DNA of 64,000 bases from Varroa destructor (taxonomy: Eukaryota > Arthropoda > Arachnida > Mesostigmata > Varroidae): assembly GCF_002443255.2 (NCBI RefSeq), contig NW_019211454.1:34578061-34642060 (forward strand). The letters run 5' to 3'. The notes under the pieces were generated by a model. That model was given only the letters and a program-made list of their open reading frames with translations. It ran no database searches and was not told the DNA's origin. Below are positions 10,377-23,506 of the stretch, piece by piece; the stretch's first letter is position 1, and the number at the start of each line of letters is the position of its first letter. The translations under genes and the position numbers were made by a program.

Positions 10377-13300
10377 TACTTTCATTATCGCAATTTTTAC
10401 TCAACGGCGTAACGTATTACTAATCTAATAAGAAAGATATTGTTTTGATGAAGAATGTGAGATAATAAGATGTTCTAAGCGTCCAATGAAAACTCAAAAA
10501 TCTAAATGATACGGGACATTGTAGACAGGCAGAACGATTTCTTAACAAGCAATACGAACTATGCAAAAGACAGCTTTCTTTCTAGGTGGAACAGCAATAC
10601 AACTGCTAGTAATCTTCTTTTTGCAGAAAAATTTAGCTTCCTATAGACTTTTCACAAATCTGGATTTTTGATCATTCGATTGTATCCAAAAATTGGTCCC
10701 GATAGAAAAGTTGTGTATAGGAACAGGTTCAAAAGGTCTATGCATTGACACATCCTGATATCGACTCTACTGGTGCTGCAGGATTTATTCAAGTGATAGG
10801 ATTAGGAAAAGAATGACGATAGAAGATGCAGTTCCTTGTTTAACATCATCCTGTGTCCCACACGTCACAACTAGATCATACGCATACATACACTTACATA
10901 CATACCCACTGAAACTTCGTGGGACTGGCACACGCTTCTACAATATGGGACACATACATCCGTCTGTCTAACTGACATTATATTGGCCCTGCTCTACGGC
11001 CTTTGGCTCAGCGGGAAGAATGACCAACAAACCGAGTATAATAATAATGACGCTCAGTAGCAACATACAGCAGAGAACAATAACGGGTAAGGACAATTTG
11101 TGTGTGAGCCCAAAATGACCCACATTAGAAAAGAGTCTGCGAGCTTTCGGAAATGGCACCGGAAGTCCGCTGTCACATGCGATTCAACCTTGCACAGGAT
11201 GGCACATTGTTCCGCTTGACACAGACCGTCAGCGTATTAGATAGCAACTCTAGCTGTCGTTGTAGTAAGTCTGGATGGCGGATAAAACAGAGATTGCAAA
11301 GCGTCCTGCTACATGTCTGAGCTCTTTTGTGATGTTCTAGACTTTGTACAAGGAAAGGAATGATGGACAGCCGACGGCGAGAAAACGGATGCACAGGGTC
11401 AGGCAACGATCTCAGAGCTGAATCACTCCCATCATGATCATTCGAATAACGTTGGGTGATGGTAACATTTCTTCAGAGAGTAATATTAGGCGTGCCACAT
11501 ATTTAATAACATAGGATATATACTAACTGACGATCGTAAACTTTGTTTCGCTTACGTGACAAAAAGGTCGATGACATTACTATTTGTTTAAAAGGGGCTA
11601 TATGTAACTTCAACAATTGACTGCAGCCCGGCATAGAGACGTCCCAAACAGTTCTGAGCAGACCGCGTATCGAAATTCCATTACCTCTAAGTCGGCCGCT
11701 AGTGAATGTTAACTTGTAGGGCAATAAGCGTTACTAACTGCTTTTTGAAGTTCAGCTTATCCTCGCTTCACTTCAGGAGATTAAATACCTAATACTCTGT
11801 ATTTAGAAGCTGGCATGAATTTATATTAGAATATATATGGGTATTGATTCATTCTAGAAGCATTTTGTTCACCGTGCACCTTCGGCTCTACGATACCGAA
11901 CTGGGCCCAAACTGAAATATTGAGCTACCCGGTTTTGTAGAAAATACCGGCAATCAATGATAGGCGAAGAAGCTGTCCATTGATACTTGCTAGTTGGAAA
12001 TCACCGTGTCACGTGGAATCCGTTGTGAACAATGTTTTTTTCGTGGTTCCCATTTAGCCTTTCAGAGCTGGATGACCACCTGCTGCTGTGGACGTTTAGA
12101 TGACTCGTAAATCCATATTCGACGACTAAAAGTTCCTATGAATTTTCATAAAATTCGGTGACTTCAACTTCACAAAAAATGTATCGTATAATTGACTTTA
12201 CCGAATATCAGTAAAATGACATAGAATTTGTCTACCCAGCTACTGTGTGGTGTAAAACTAATTTTACGTTTCGAGATTTATGTTTGGTACCGTTGTTAAG
12301 CAGTACTTTAAGGACCTCAGGCCATATCGATGAAATCAATTTGTCCATAAGGGGTTTTCAAGATGGTTAGAATTAAAATACATAGATAGCAATTGGTTAC
12401 TGATTAATCATACGATTGACATTTTATTTTTGTAAGATAAAACATGGCTTATCCAATAATTCAAAACTGAAGGTGAAAATACAAGACGCAGCGCCACCAG
12501 ACTGAAACATCAGATTGGACGGGAGCCTGCTGTCATTGATGCAGAATTTCATATGCCTGACACGTGCCACTTTCGTGTCTTGCCATCGAAATTAGGCTTC
12601 AAAGTCGGCCAATAGCGGGACAAATACTCATCTCCGGCATACGTCTACATATATAGTGCCACACAACAGCGGTGCTGGCCCAGTTAACGCGTATGCACTT
12701 ATACGTTAAATAGAGCAGATCTATAGATTTCACTTTCGTTTTAGGTTCCATGGGATCTTTTACCACTCAGGTCAAAAGCGGTCGTTCTAGACGGAAAATT
12801 TACTCAATTTGTTTAGTGTACCATATATGGGTAGCAACGTGGAAAGACTCGCGCATTCCGGAGTCTCGGAGCGGAAGCTTCTAGTTCAAAGAGAGAACAG
12901 CGTCACTGCAACTTTTTGAAAGTTACTAAAAACATTATACAAAAAGATACTGAATTACCCTAAGAGTGCAATAGAAAATCGAAAATTGACCCTAAGGTGA
13001 TCAATAAATGTATTTTAAAGATGACGTTATTTAAAAATTGAGGTGTACGCATTTTTACGAGATGCAAATGTTTAACTTTCTCAAGCCATTCTAATCAATA
13101 TTTTTTTTGGAATAGCAATATCTCTCGATATCCCTAATATATCGTTCACTAGGTTTCTGCTGTACCATAAAGGTTCTTATATGTTTGTCTGTTTGCCTGT
13201 CGCACCATAAACTACCCTTTGAATTCCTTCAAGGATCAGGCTGATGTTTCTGAGTTGTCAGAGATTTATCCAGGGAAGGCCGACGCAGAAGATGAAAGAC

Positions 13301-14099
13301 TTTTCTCCATAATGTTGAGAGCTTGCTTTTCCCCATAGCGGGTAACTTTGCTGGCCGTAAGCCGATGCTCCCATCCTCATTTTCATTTTTCATGTTTGAA
13401 AACAATACCATACCGACGTTTATATGGCAGCTATCAGCATCGTCCACGCTGATATATCATCAAAGGTTTTTTTTTCTGTACAAATGGTACGACGGCAAAA
13501 ACGGTGTGCTCAAGGGGTGCTTCAGAGCAACGTAGGAGCGGAGCGAACTTTGCGGGATATGCTCTACTAAGGAGATGCCAAATTTGAATTGTGATAAATC
13601 ATTTATATGGTCGATTCACGAGAAGAGAAAAAATAGATACGCTCAATAACGTGGGCTTGAGGATACAACAAGGCGTCATCAATCCACGTAGCATTTATGT
13701 ACTGATGTTTGAATGCATTCCATGATATATGATTTTTTAATATCAACATATGATTGGCAAAATTAGCCGTTGGCAATCAAGCTGCATGGCCATGGTGGCC
13801 TGTTACCCACGATGCCAGAGGTGAGTCGAACCGTTCTACTGGTTCTACTACCCGAGAGAAGATCACAAAGGAAACTTGCAGGCGAAAACAGGTAATGACG
13901 TCGGTAAATTACGTGCGAATAAGGTCCCAACACCGATAAACGACACATGTGAATCGGTTGCAAAGGAAAGCTGCTGGGAGCGATACCCTCGGAACAGGAA
14001 TGAACGCCTAAGACAAAACAATAAAGCGGAAACTTTTACAGCTTACGATAGCTTCTCTCAACGAGAATAACGGGGGAAGAAAGACTCCAAAGCAAGCAA
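10377..14099. other. intergenic, no assigned gene
   Basis: The minus frame 10968-11159 has one strongly hydrophobic stretch (LPVIVLCCMLLLSVIIIILG) that could be a membrane helix, but it starts with GTG and I cannot join it to the neighbouring frame 11173-11406. The region 12-13.9 kb is noncoding by eye. The start of the LINE that follows may lie in the last few hundred bases, but I cannot see its ORF1. Confidence 0.4.
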
Positions 14100-16975
14100 G
14101 CAATGATCACAGCCCCCAAGGGAACTGGAACAGAAGCATAGAAGAGGCTATGTCTCTCACGATCTGCCCGAAGAGCTTGCTCCAAAGAAATGGCTGACGC
14201 TGACATAGTAGTTATTGGCGAGTCTAACATTGGTCTATGGAACAGTTGGCAGATAACATGGAGTCTCCATGGTATAGCGTGCATAAAAGACAGAAAAGGC
14301 ACTGCGACAAATAGGTTGGGCAGCTAGCTTGTAACCCGAACGAAATTACTGAAGACTTTAACGGGGTTTAAGACGGGTGTAGAGGAATCGAAGACAGAAA
14401 TAGGAGATAGTCCAATGACCATTGCTCGGAATCTTAATGCGGTATCAGAGGTATGGATAATTGGCAGCTGCAAAATGTATCAAGTGATCCGACTTGATGA
14501 CTGAAAAGTGTTTGAAGAGAAGGAAGTGCTAAGCGATCATGATCTTATATAGTTTTTTGTATATTCCATGTAACCAAGCAATGATCCTGATAGCAGAACG
14601 AGGCGAACGTACCTGGGAAAAAGGGAAAAGAGAGGCCATAAACCGCTGGGTGCAGAAACATGGAGACCCACAGAGTAGGGATTCACAGCGACTCCTAGAA
14701 GAAATCTGCGGAGTAAAAAAGTCTCATAAGTAAAAAATGAAGAAATTGCTGAAAGCAGCATGTAACCGATCTAGGAAGAAATTTGAACAAATGAGAACCG
14801 GCAACTACCTAAACGCATTCTAAGAGGCTATTGGAAATTAGAAACAACTGCCGGAGAAGGTTTCGAGTAAAATGCAAGAACCCTCATGGGGTTGCCCTTA
14901 TAACTTCGTAAGAGGAAAAGCCGGCAGGGTAAATAAACTCTGCTAGAGAAATAAAAAAATACTTCTTTTTAGTATTTCACCAGCCTTTTGATCGAGCTGA
15001 GTTTATAGGTCCAGACCCTCAAAAAGCGATCTTACATGTTACAAGGTTAAAAATATTGGAGGTAGAAGAATGTATCAAAACAGGTAAAGCGCCATGTCTG
15101 GAGGGAACTCCGACCTCAGTCACAAGCACTGTTTGAGGAGTTTTCTATCATGATCACTGTAGTTGCAAGGCAGATTCTCGGGGCGTTACTTACCACACTG
15201 TAAAGGAGTAGATCGTGCTAATCTTTAAAGGTAAAGATTCCTGCAGACATGTATGCTTGCTACGAACATTGACGAAGGCATACAGCCTGTAATTTACCAA
15301 AGGATTAGAAACATTGTCCAAGGAGGAATTCCTCTGTCTGACAGTGAGGTTTTTGGAAGCACAGATCAGTGCTAACAGCCGATAGGCAGGTTGTTAAATA
15401 GGGCTGAGAACGTGAGGGAAAACTCGATTAGAGCAGGAAAAGGTTTGACACATTATTTCTACTGACGTTAAAAAAATGCTTTCAATAGCCTTCCATGGCG
15501 GGCAGTGCTCGCATGTTTGAAGGAAGGAAAAGTTGTGCAGTGTTTAGAGTTTTTGGTTATAGACTACCTGTAGGAAAAATCGGTAATCAATGGAGAAACT
15601 ACATTTTCTATAATAGCTGGGGTTCTACAAGGGCTTATGTTTGGTCCTCTCTTGTGGGTCTTGACGTATGATAATGTGCTAACGCTAAGGAGTCTTTCTT
15701 TGAAAGATGAAATTATTTCCTATGCAGATGGTTTCAATTTCACAGGTCCGATTGGAGAGGAATTTCAAAGGAAAGCAAATTAGATTTTAAGAGAGATCTT
15801 GATATGGTGGAAGAAACACGGGCCTTTAGCCCCCTGCCAAGTTAGAGGTTTTATTACTCGCCAGCAGGAAAAATTGCAGCATTCCACACCCACTTTAGAA
15901 AGGAAAAAGTAAGCTCGTTAAAAATAGCGAAGTAAATGGGTATCCAACTCGATCACGCAATGCGGGGAGTGTGCTACATCAAGCAAGCCGTGACCAAGGT
16001 ATCAACTAATTTAATGGAAGTTGTCAGAATATTGGCAAATACCATGGCCCGCAGGAAGAGAAAATGCGTCTCACGGCAGTAGCAGAGTTGATTGCGTTTG
16101 TCAGAGCACCCATCTAGACATACCCGAATCTATGAGGTTTACCATCAAGAAGCAACTTAAAAATACTCAGCATACCCACAAACTTAAGGTTATCCAAACC
16201 TTTCGCGCAATTAGTTCAAACGCGGCCTTGGTCCTGGAAGGCCCCATTTCCTGGGACTTGAAAGAAAAGAAGGTGATATTCGACGGGTGATGCGGAAGGC
16301 GAGATCTTCAGAGTATAGCAAAGAAAAAATGGTGATGATCTTACACGATCTTAAGAGTTACAAAACTATTTTCAGATGGCAGGGACCCCATCGGACATGT
16401 GTGTTCTTTGCATTGCGGGTTCTAAAATGGAACACCACACGTTAGCGACCCAGACAGCGCTCATCCATACTACAGAATAACACCTGGCAGAGGAGATAAG
16501 ATTCTCTCTAGGAAACAGCATGAAGAGGTTTGCATTCTTCATCATCTTATTACGAGAGCGTTGGAGTACAAGTGAGAGTCTGGCACAGCAGATCTTGAAC
16601 GAAAAAAGTCGTGACCAAGTAAGGTGGCAGACCATATTTTGTCAAACTCGGGAAGACGCCCGGAAGAGTCATACTTTCGTGCAGGGAGCTGGCTCGTTAG
16701 GAGGGGGCGGTCCCTGCCTAGCCACTCTTTCTTATAAGCCTATAGTAGTATTAAATGAAGATCTGGGTTGATTCGCAACCTTAGGGGAGAAATTGAGAAT
16801 TAGTAAGTAGAGATATCAACAGGAATAAGCCCAAAGCTCGGCCCACATGAGTTTGCTTACCAGTATGCTTTGATGCAATCGGTCGTATGCAAATGTATGT
16901 CGTATGGAAAAAAATATCCAAGTCTATATATAAAAAAATAGTAATAATAATAATAAAGTAATGATAATTTTTTTT
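14100..16975 (+). mobile_element. degenerate R1-clade non-LTR retrotransposon (LINE), ORF2 remains
   Basis: Pieces of one ORF2 appear in order across several frames. An endonuclease-like start reads ADIVVIGESNIGLW (about 14191-14240). The linker is EPSWGCPYNFVRGKAG (about 14878-14930). Reverse transcriptase motifs are KTGKAPCLEGTPTSV (about 15078), FKGKDS (about 15222), KNAFNSLPW (about 15473), IAGVLQGLMFGPLLW (about 15615) and ISYADGFNF (about 15715). The R1-type thumb region reads VIQTFRAISSNAALVLEG (about 16192), and a CxxC..H knuckle, CVLCIAG..EHH, is near 16399. Frameshifts and stops are frequent, and the catalytic YADD is YADG, so it cannot move. The end is A-rich with a short (TAA)n, at about 16907-16965. 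R1-like order and the C-terminal region are known from arthropod elements. The 5' end and ORF1 are not located. Confidence 0.85.
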
Positions 16976-18185
16976 TAAATCAAGCTGTGCACTCGGATGC
17001 TCAACAGCATTTCTTCAATTATTTCTCGGGCGGAACTTTTACGTTAACGGTACGTTAGCCTGTGATTCAAGTCCCAATAGATGCTTCCTTGTGCTGTCAT
17101 CACATCCTGACAGACACATCCATCCTTCGGAACGCGCACAAATCAAAACCCGATTAGACAATGTAATTGTCAGAATTAGTGTTAACACACAAACTGCTAG
17201 CTAAGTGACAGAGAAAGCTCTTCTCACACTACATTTAATAGCTGGGTTCACGATTTCACATGCTCGCGGAAACTGTTGCCGCTTCCATGCTATGCTACAT
17301 AAGAATGTTTAATTAGCTTATCTAAACCTTTTCAGCTTCCTTGCATGGCCTATCGGTGCCTAACGGCATGCTGCGTCGCTTCGTCAACTATTCCGATCAG
17401 CAACATACGCCAAGGATCATTCTCTCAAGAGAATGATCCAAGTTCTGTTCAGTTGTAATGAGGAGCGGCAGTTTAATTTATGGCATACATTTATAGTCGT
17501 CATAGGTACGACTTCATAATACTTCTTGAAACTTGCGAATCCAAGCCCTTCGACCTGCCTGTCGTGATGTGACGCTCGTTAAAGATGATATCGTAGAACC
17601 GAGGAGTAGTCGATGTAGTACTACAGCCTTCCGAGTTGAGGGATATCTATCGAGGAGATCACTGGTGTTGTTCTGCCACCGGTGGTCCTTCTAATACTGC
17701 TGGCAATCGCGATTTTAGACGCTTGACACGCCTACGTTTGAGGTCCCTAGAAAAATGGGTAGCCTATGTATTCGTGTAAGACTTGCGAGTAGAAAGAGAC
17801 AATCGACTAAGCGGGTGGCACACTCTGAAACAGTATGTATCGGTGGGAATCAAACCCCTTTCACAATGAGCAGCCACTATTTAGGATACTCATATTTAGG
17901 AGAATTTATTCGAACTCGGTCTCAAGCCGAAAACCCTGTTCCCGGTTTCAGGCGACCCAGGCATCGACACTTACAACGTACTAAAATTTAGCCGAAGTGC
18001 TAAAATCACCCATTATTTATCCGAGACCGCGCCGATAGCGCCCGTGGCTCAGCAAGACTGGTTTTTGTAAACTGGTTTTTGCGGAGAAACTGACCAATTG
18101 TCACTCGTATATGAAATCACACTATAGTTTTATAAAATCTAAAATATTTAAATACTAGAGGCAGCCCATTGGCAGTAGCCTGTGC
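16976..18185. other. intergenic with palindrome and possible SINE fragment
   Basis: Contains a perfect 12-bp palindrome (listed separately). On the minus strand near 17850-17862 there is a B-box-like GGTTTGATTCCC preceded by tRNA-like sequence, a possible third SINE-like copy at low confidence. A short direct repeat, ACTGGTTTTTG, occurs twice at about 18058-18080. No gene is seen. Confidence 0.35.
17414..17439. repeat. perfect inverted repeat, 12-bp arms, 2-base centre
   Basis: GGATCATTCTCT and AGAGAATGATCC are exact reverse complements separated only by CA. It lies outside any gene I can call. It could form a cruciform or hairpin, or be a chance palindrome or the scar of a transposon end. 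Confidence 0.8.
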
Positions 18186-18227
18186 TCAGGAAGACAAACT
18201 ACTCATACGATCAGGAATAGGAGGACA

Positions 18228-18470
18228 GTGCAAAGAGGAATTGTAGCAGAAGTATGCGATGGCGAGCACCATGCCACGGACCCTGCCCCGGCGAAACGTA
18301 TTAGTACTTTGCTGTGTTGGTTTCTGCAGTCGAAGAAGTCTCCAGGACCGAATCTGATAGGCACTGAACACCTTAGGGGTGTGGCTGACACGTTCTCCAT
18401 TGGACAGCTTTATTCAATGCCTGTTTAGAACATGAACAGCAAACAATAAAATACAGTAAAGCACAAAATA
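18228..18470 (+). mobile_element. fragment of a second LINE reverse transcriptase, frameshifted
   Basis: One frame reads SKKSPGPNLIGTEHLR (about 18330-18377), the finger motif of LINE reverse transcriptases (K-x-PGPD-x-I). The next conserved piece, TALFNACLEHE (about 18404-18436), is in a shifted frame. Order and spacing match the Jockey/CR1/I type of RT, and the piece is distinct from the R1-like copy upstream, which carries its own KAPCLEG version of the motif. It is a short dead scrap; neither end is recognisable. Confidence 0.6.
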
Positions 18471-18861
18471 TGCTACTTTGAGAGGTGTAATCGCCAACTG
18501 AAAGAGGCGATTTATGCCGTTAATCTTAAATTTATATTTTATATGGCGAACGTGCTCTCAGCATATGATCAAGGCGATTCCACAAGGAAAGTCAGTTAGT
18601 ATAGTTTATCCAATCAGTTGACGTAGCATAGGCAGATAACGTGTGTTTCATTGCTCTGTCTCTACGACTGAACGACCTACCTTCCCAATATCGAAATCGG
18701 GAGGCGCTGCCTGATCTCGACAATCTTGTCATATTTAAAAAGAATCTGTTTAGTGTCGAATAGAGTCTCGCAAGGTACTCGTTATACTGGTAATCAACAT
18801 GAATGAAACGTCTGTGATGGCGTTCAGCAACGAAGAACGCCATATCTCTACCGACATGCTC

Positions 18862-18890
18862 TATATATATATATATACATATATATATAT
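18862..18890. repeat. AT dinucleotide microsatellite
   Basis: Near-perfect (TA)n with one interruption by C at about 18879. Confidence 0.9.
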
Positions 18891-19208
18891 GGGAACGACA
18901 GCTCTGAAGTACTTGACGAGCTTCAGTTACTTTCGCCTATTTCACCCGTTAACGCCAAACCTTTGCAGAACGTACTACGGACGGAGTACGGTGCTTAATG
19001 GCTAATATTCGCTGAAACCCTGAAAATGACGTGATGTATTGGCCATGATCATTTGTTGCTTTATTGCGAAAAAAGGACTAACTTTTTTCTTAGTAAAAAC
19101 AACAACTGAATCTACGCCTGCCACAATAAACAAAACCAACTGTACATTTCTATTGGAAAGATTTGAAAAGCATGAAATTTCTATCAAAACATATTGTTTC
19201 ATTTGAAG

Positions 19209-19212
<4 letters not shown>

Positions 19213-19249
<37 letters not shown>
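19213..19249. repeat. AT dinucleotide microsatellite
   Basis: Uninterrupted (AT)n of about 37 bases, the longest AT run in the window. It is followed by strongly A/T-rich DNA to about 19440. Confidence 0.95.
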
Positions 19250-19254
<5 letters not shown>

Positions 19255-20943
19255 AGATGAGAAAATTTACCACTTTTTGGATTTTTTCCTAAAGTACCTT
19301 CTTTAATTTTTTTTTTTTGTATAGATGCTCAGTATTAAAGTTACGAATTGTATAGCTAACTTTGTTCTAGATTTTTGTATTTTTTTCTAAAACAATTCTC
19401 GAATTTAGACATAGCTAAATAAAAAATTGAAAAAAAATTAGTAGAAATACAGGAACTACAATCTTCTCTGTTGTACTTTTTATCAGTGAAAGTGCAGTCA
19501 CAGCAAAAGGTCTACGGTAAATATACTTTCAAGCTCATTGACGTCAACTTGATAAAACACAAAAGTCGGCACTTTATCCTAACTTTAACTGTCTTGTATA
19601 ACTTCAACAAACAATCTGTCTTTTATGTAACCTGGGATAAGTTAATTAAAAAACACGGAACACTTCGTGTGCGCAGAGCAAGCCGACGTTGGTGTCAATA
19701 TATCAAAAAGGGTTGGATTCAGCACACGTTCAGCATCACCAGATGCACCGTAACGCATATAAAGTTAGGCGAAGTCGCCTTTTTTCCTAGTATTATATGC
19801 ACTGCTCTTGAAACAAACAGAAAAAGTGTTGATTCTAGTGTTACGCTTTACATTTTGTAAAGGAAAATAAAACTCATGCAACATTTCCTTCGTGCGCAAA
19901 TTTCCTATATTTATTAATACTTTACATGTAATAATATTGAAATGGGATCCCGGTATACAGAAAGGATGCCGTTTTTGTCCAATTAGAATTTCTTATTAGT
20001 GTCGTATGGTGGCCTAATCTTTAGGCACATGATCATCATAATGAGTACCCTCTATTTACAAAGAAGACGAGCGTCCTTGTTAATGATAAGGATCATCTCA
20101 CAGGCACGCCGAGAGCCTTATTTAGCCAGGTCTAGCTTAGAACGTCATATTGCTAGGAATCTGCACATTTCGATTTTGTTAGATTTAAAAATGATAGCTA
20201 ACGATGTCATCCATTGTCAGAGCAAGTTTCCTCTTGATTCAGGCCAGATAACTTTCGCTTGTAGAGTAACCCCAACATTTTCTGGCTAAAATACCCTATT
20301 AAGCTCGTTTATGCTGTCGACTACAAACTAGAGACAATTGAAAGCAGCTATTACCATAGTTTCTAAAATAAAAAACGACAGGATGAGGGCTGTTAGCCAG
20401 ACTCGTTCGGCTTATGACTATTAAGCCCTCTTCTATGCGTAGCAATGCTGTGGACCTTTGTTGAAGCCTCGACCTACTACCTCGGCATAGTGTTGGACAT
20501 ATATTGGCCGTTATGCAAGTTGCAGCCTAGGTTGGTCAAGACAGTTGAATAGGTTCTCAAGACTGAGCTACTGACTATACAATCATGGCAGCGTCTTCGT
20601 ATAAGACTACTAAGCTGAATATAGCTCTGAGGCATGTTTTACGTATCTAAGCGATTTTAACAGCGTATTGAGTTAATCAACGCACGCAGTGTGCAGGTAT
20701 AAACAAAGCAACTGGCACTCATTAGTTAGATTGTAAACACTTGATTTTCGTACAGGATTTTATTTTAGATGTTAACTTAAACCTGACCTTCCTAAGAAAG
20801 GCTTCGTTGGCTTGCTTTTTTCCTCTCTTCAACACAATACATTTAGCTGGACCCGCTCTTTCAACTCGTTACGTAACCCTGATAAGTCGAGCCAAAAGTC
20901 TCAGATTTGGCCTCTGTTATTACCACTATTTCTGATATTGTTA

Positions 20944-20984
20944 TCAGTCAGTCAGTCATCAGTCAATCAATCAATCAATCAACT
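20944..20984. repeat. short tandem repeat (TCAG)n/(TCAA)n
   Basis: Tandem TCAG units pass into TCAA units, a compound tetranucleotide microsatellite. Confidence 0.85.
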
Positions 20985-22362
20985 AATCAGTCATCTATTT
21001 CCCTTAGTTACCATTCTAATTAAACGACACTTAGTTTTGTGCTGATGGAAATGAACAGTTATGATGACTACCATTGTTGTGTATCTTATAAGCTTGTCAT
21101 TTTTTGAACAGCATTCAATTAGAGAGACGTCTGGCTCTTTTTGGCGGTCCGTAGTCTTTGGATCGTTTTTGAGTCAGCAGTTTGTGTACGTATTTTATAT
21201 ATATACTCGGTTGTACGTTTCGTCTGTTTATCTGGTGCGGACCGTTTTGTGACTATTATCACAAACTTCAGTATTACATTGAATCCTAAAAGACTCGTGC
21301 GATGTTATTTTTCTCAGCTAGTTGAACTTTTTAGGGCTGAATTCATTAACTAGTCTTATTCGCTTATACATGTATATCCCTAGCAAATAGGAGAAGATCC
21401 TAACTTCTAACTAACTAAATTCAACCATGTCACGTAGTATAAAGTTACTAAAAATTCATAATAGTAGTAATCATATAATTATTATTAAGAGCTCTACAAC
21501 AACCCAAATATGAGATACGGTAATGCGAAAAGCCAGTATATATTCTTGCGTCCTAACGTTCTTCAGTCACCTGTGTGGCCACTCGCATCCAGATCTAAGC
21601 AAGCCAGATAATACGCATCTCATATGGGCTCGCAACCTGTAAACAAGATCTGTGAAATAAAATTTAATAGTGTGTGTATCGGACTAGACAATATCTGGCT
21701 AGCGCTTTAGACGGGGTGGCGTTCGACGCTTTGAAAGCGGCGTTTTTGTAAAAACGTCGATTCCGAGCCGATAACTGTAACAGCTGAGCTCAAAGCACGC
21801 TGTGTGCATACACCCGATCCGTCCTTTAAGTTGTTCCCAAATGGATTTTGTTCCAGCTCTGTTGGAGTTCTTACTTTCACGAATGCGCGCACGCGCGCTA
21901 TCGACGACAGGGGAAAAATCACGAAAAGCGTCTGTGCGCTTGATGAAAAATGGGCACTAATCGTTGTGCGGTCCAGGTGACTTATCTAGTAGTCACCAAC
22001 GCATCTACGCTTAACCGAGTTCACGATTCAAATTAGTAGAGTGCAGTAAATACGATAACGCATAACAATTCGACCGTAACAGCACTAACGGTAGTAATCG
22101 AAATCAATGGAGAGCCGATCATTTAAGCGGATCATTATAGTCGGGTAGACAACACCTCATTGATTGGGTTGTTGTCCTCACAGGACGACGACGCATGCGA
22201 CGGCATTCGACTCAGGTCCAAAATAGCGACATTGCACCTGCTGCCAATGGCGCCTCGATCGTTGGCATTGCCGCAGACGGCTGCGACCGTTTCCGCTGCT
22301 GCTTGCTGATCTGCTGGGTATGGCAGTTCCAGTATACCCTCCACCGAGGGTTAGAACCTAAA

Positions 22363-23506
22363 TCATACTCGCTTTTTGGCGGTCTTTTTCGAGCTCCCAA
22401 AGTGGTACCATTTTTTTTCTTTGCCAAAGTCCGGGGCAAAGTGGGAGGGCAAGCTTCCCGATCGGTCCTTCAAAGGAGGAAGCTTGCCTTCTTCGACGTC
22501 GAGCGCCTCAGTAATTGCGACATCTGGGCGGTGGGTTCGTCGACCTTGAACTTGAAGAGCAGCATGATACGATTTAGAGAAATATTAGTAAACTTAGCCT
22601 GCTCAGACGGCCAAGGAAACTTGAATAATTTAGAGGAAGACTGCTCTCTTGAATTTCCTTCGATGCGATGCGAACTGAACGAAACAGATATTTTGTTCTT
22701 TGATAGAGTCATTGTTTGAAAATGTTTGCTCGAACACAGATTCTGGGTTTTTGCAACCAGTCGCGCACAAAATAGGAATCCATTCATGGCTTACCTTGAG
22801 GGCGTGCCTTGTGGAGTATCGAGAGTCGAGTAAGCTTTCGTGTGTTCTCAGTAATCGTATATCCGAGCTCCTTGTCCTTCCGAACAATGTCGCGTTCCCT
22901 TTCAAACGAGGCCAACCAGCGCGTCTTATCTTTAAGTGAACGGCAGCTGAAGAGGAACCACTTCTCCGTCGATGCGCAATAAAGCTTGAACGCGTTCTTT
23001 ACGGTTATGCCAAAGTTCGGCTCCTTGCCATCTGAGATATTTACCTGGTCGAGATAAATAACAGGAACACACCTAATTGATTAAATGGTCATCATTGCCA
23101 TGGCAACTTTCTGCACAAAATTTCCTAGACAGTATTGTAATTAGCACAGCAATCGATAGACTTGACTAAAAACAATAGATAAAATATGACGTACGAGTGT
23201 CAGAGCACTAGTATAGATGCGTCCTCGATACGAGAGCGAGCTGCGTATGAATTCCCTTCGGCAATAAATGATCACATTATCGAAAAGCCACATCGTAACA
23301 ACTTCTTTACTGTAGGATTGAAGTGCGTCATTTCCACCGGCGCTTCCGCCACCTGCCTGACCGTTCAAAGTGTAGCGGGTGACGTCCGCGCTATGAATAA
23401 GCAGCGACGACGTCTCGATCAGTTCTGGTCCTTCCCAGTTCAGAACGGCCCTCTGCCATACTTCTAACGTTTCCAGACTTTCCATTCGGCGTTTACGTTC
23501 ATTTAC
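22363..23506 (-). other. PH domain and C-terminal tail exons
   Basis: Exons 23506-23195 and 23044-22795 encode the DH-PH linker ([17 protein letters not shown]) and a PH domain with [26 protein letters not shown] and [12 protein letters not shown]. The insert [16 protein letters not shown] in the first loop is Gly-rich and probably lineage-specific. The last exon, 22544-22363, joined in phase 1, gives a 60-codon tail ending [17 protein letters not shown] and a TGA stop. Its basic, aromatic ending recalls the short basic tail of collybistin. Another frame of the same exon is also open, but it does not fit the phase. Confidence 0.82.

Larger units (their letters stand above)
18471..22362. other. 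intergenic between LINE scrap and the RhoGEF 3' end
   Basis: AT-rich spacer with microsatellites. Open frames such as 19471-19860 (129 codons, plus) and 19999-20289 (plus) have no recognised domain or clear splice signals and are not called. The 3' UTR of the minus-strand RhoGEF should lie within the last part, just below 22363, but I did not identify its poly(A) signal. Confidence 0.4.

Noticed and set aside
10968..11159. Minus frame with a strong membrane-helix-like stretch
   Set aside because: GTG start, no supporting exon, and one hydrophobic run alone arises easily from T-rich DNA.
22195..22719. 174-codon open frame on the plus strand, the second longest in the window
   Set aside because: It lies antisense to the last RhoGEF exon and intron; its openness is explained by the minus-strand coding exon, and it has no start context or domain.
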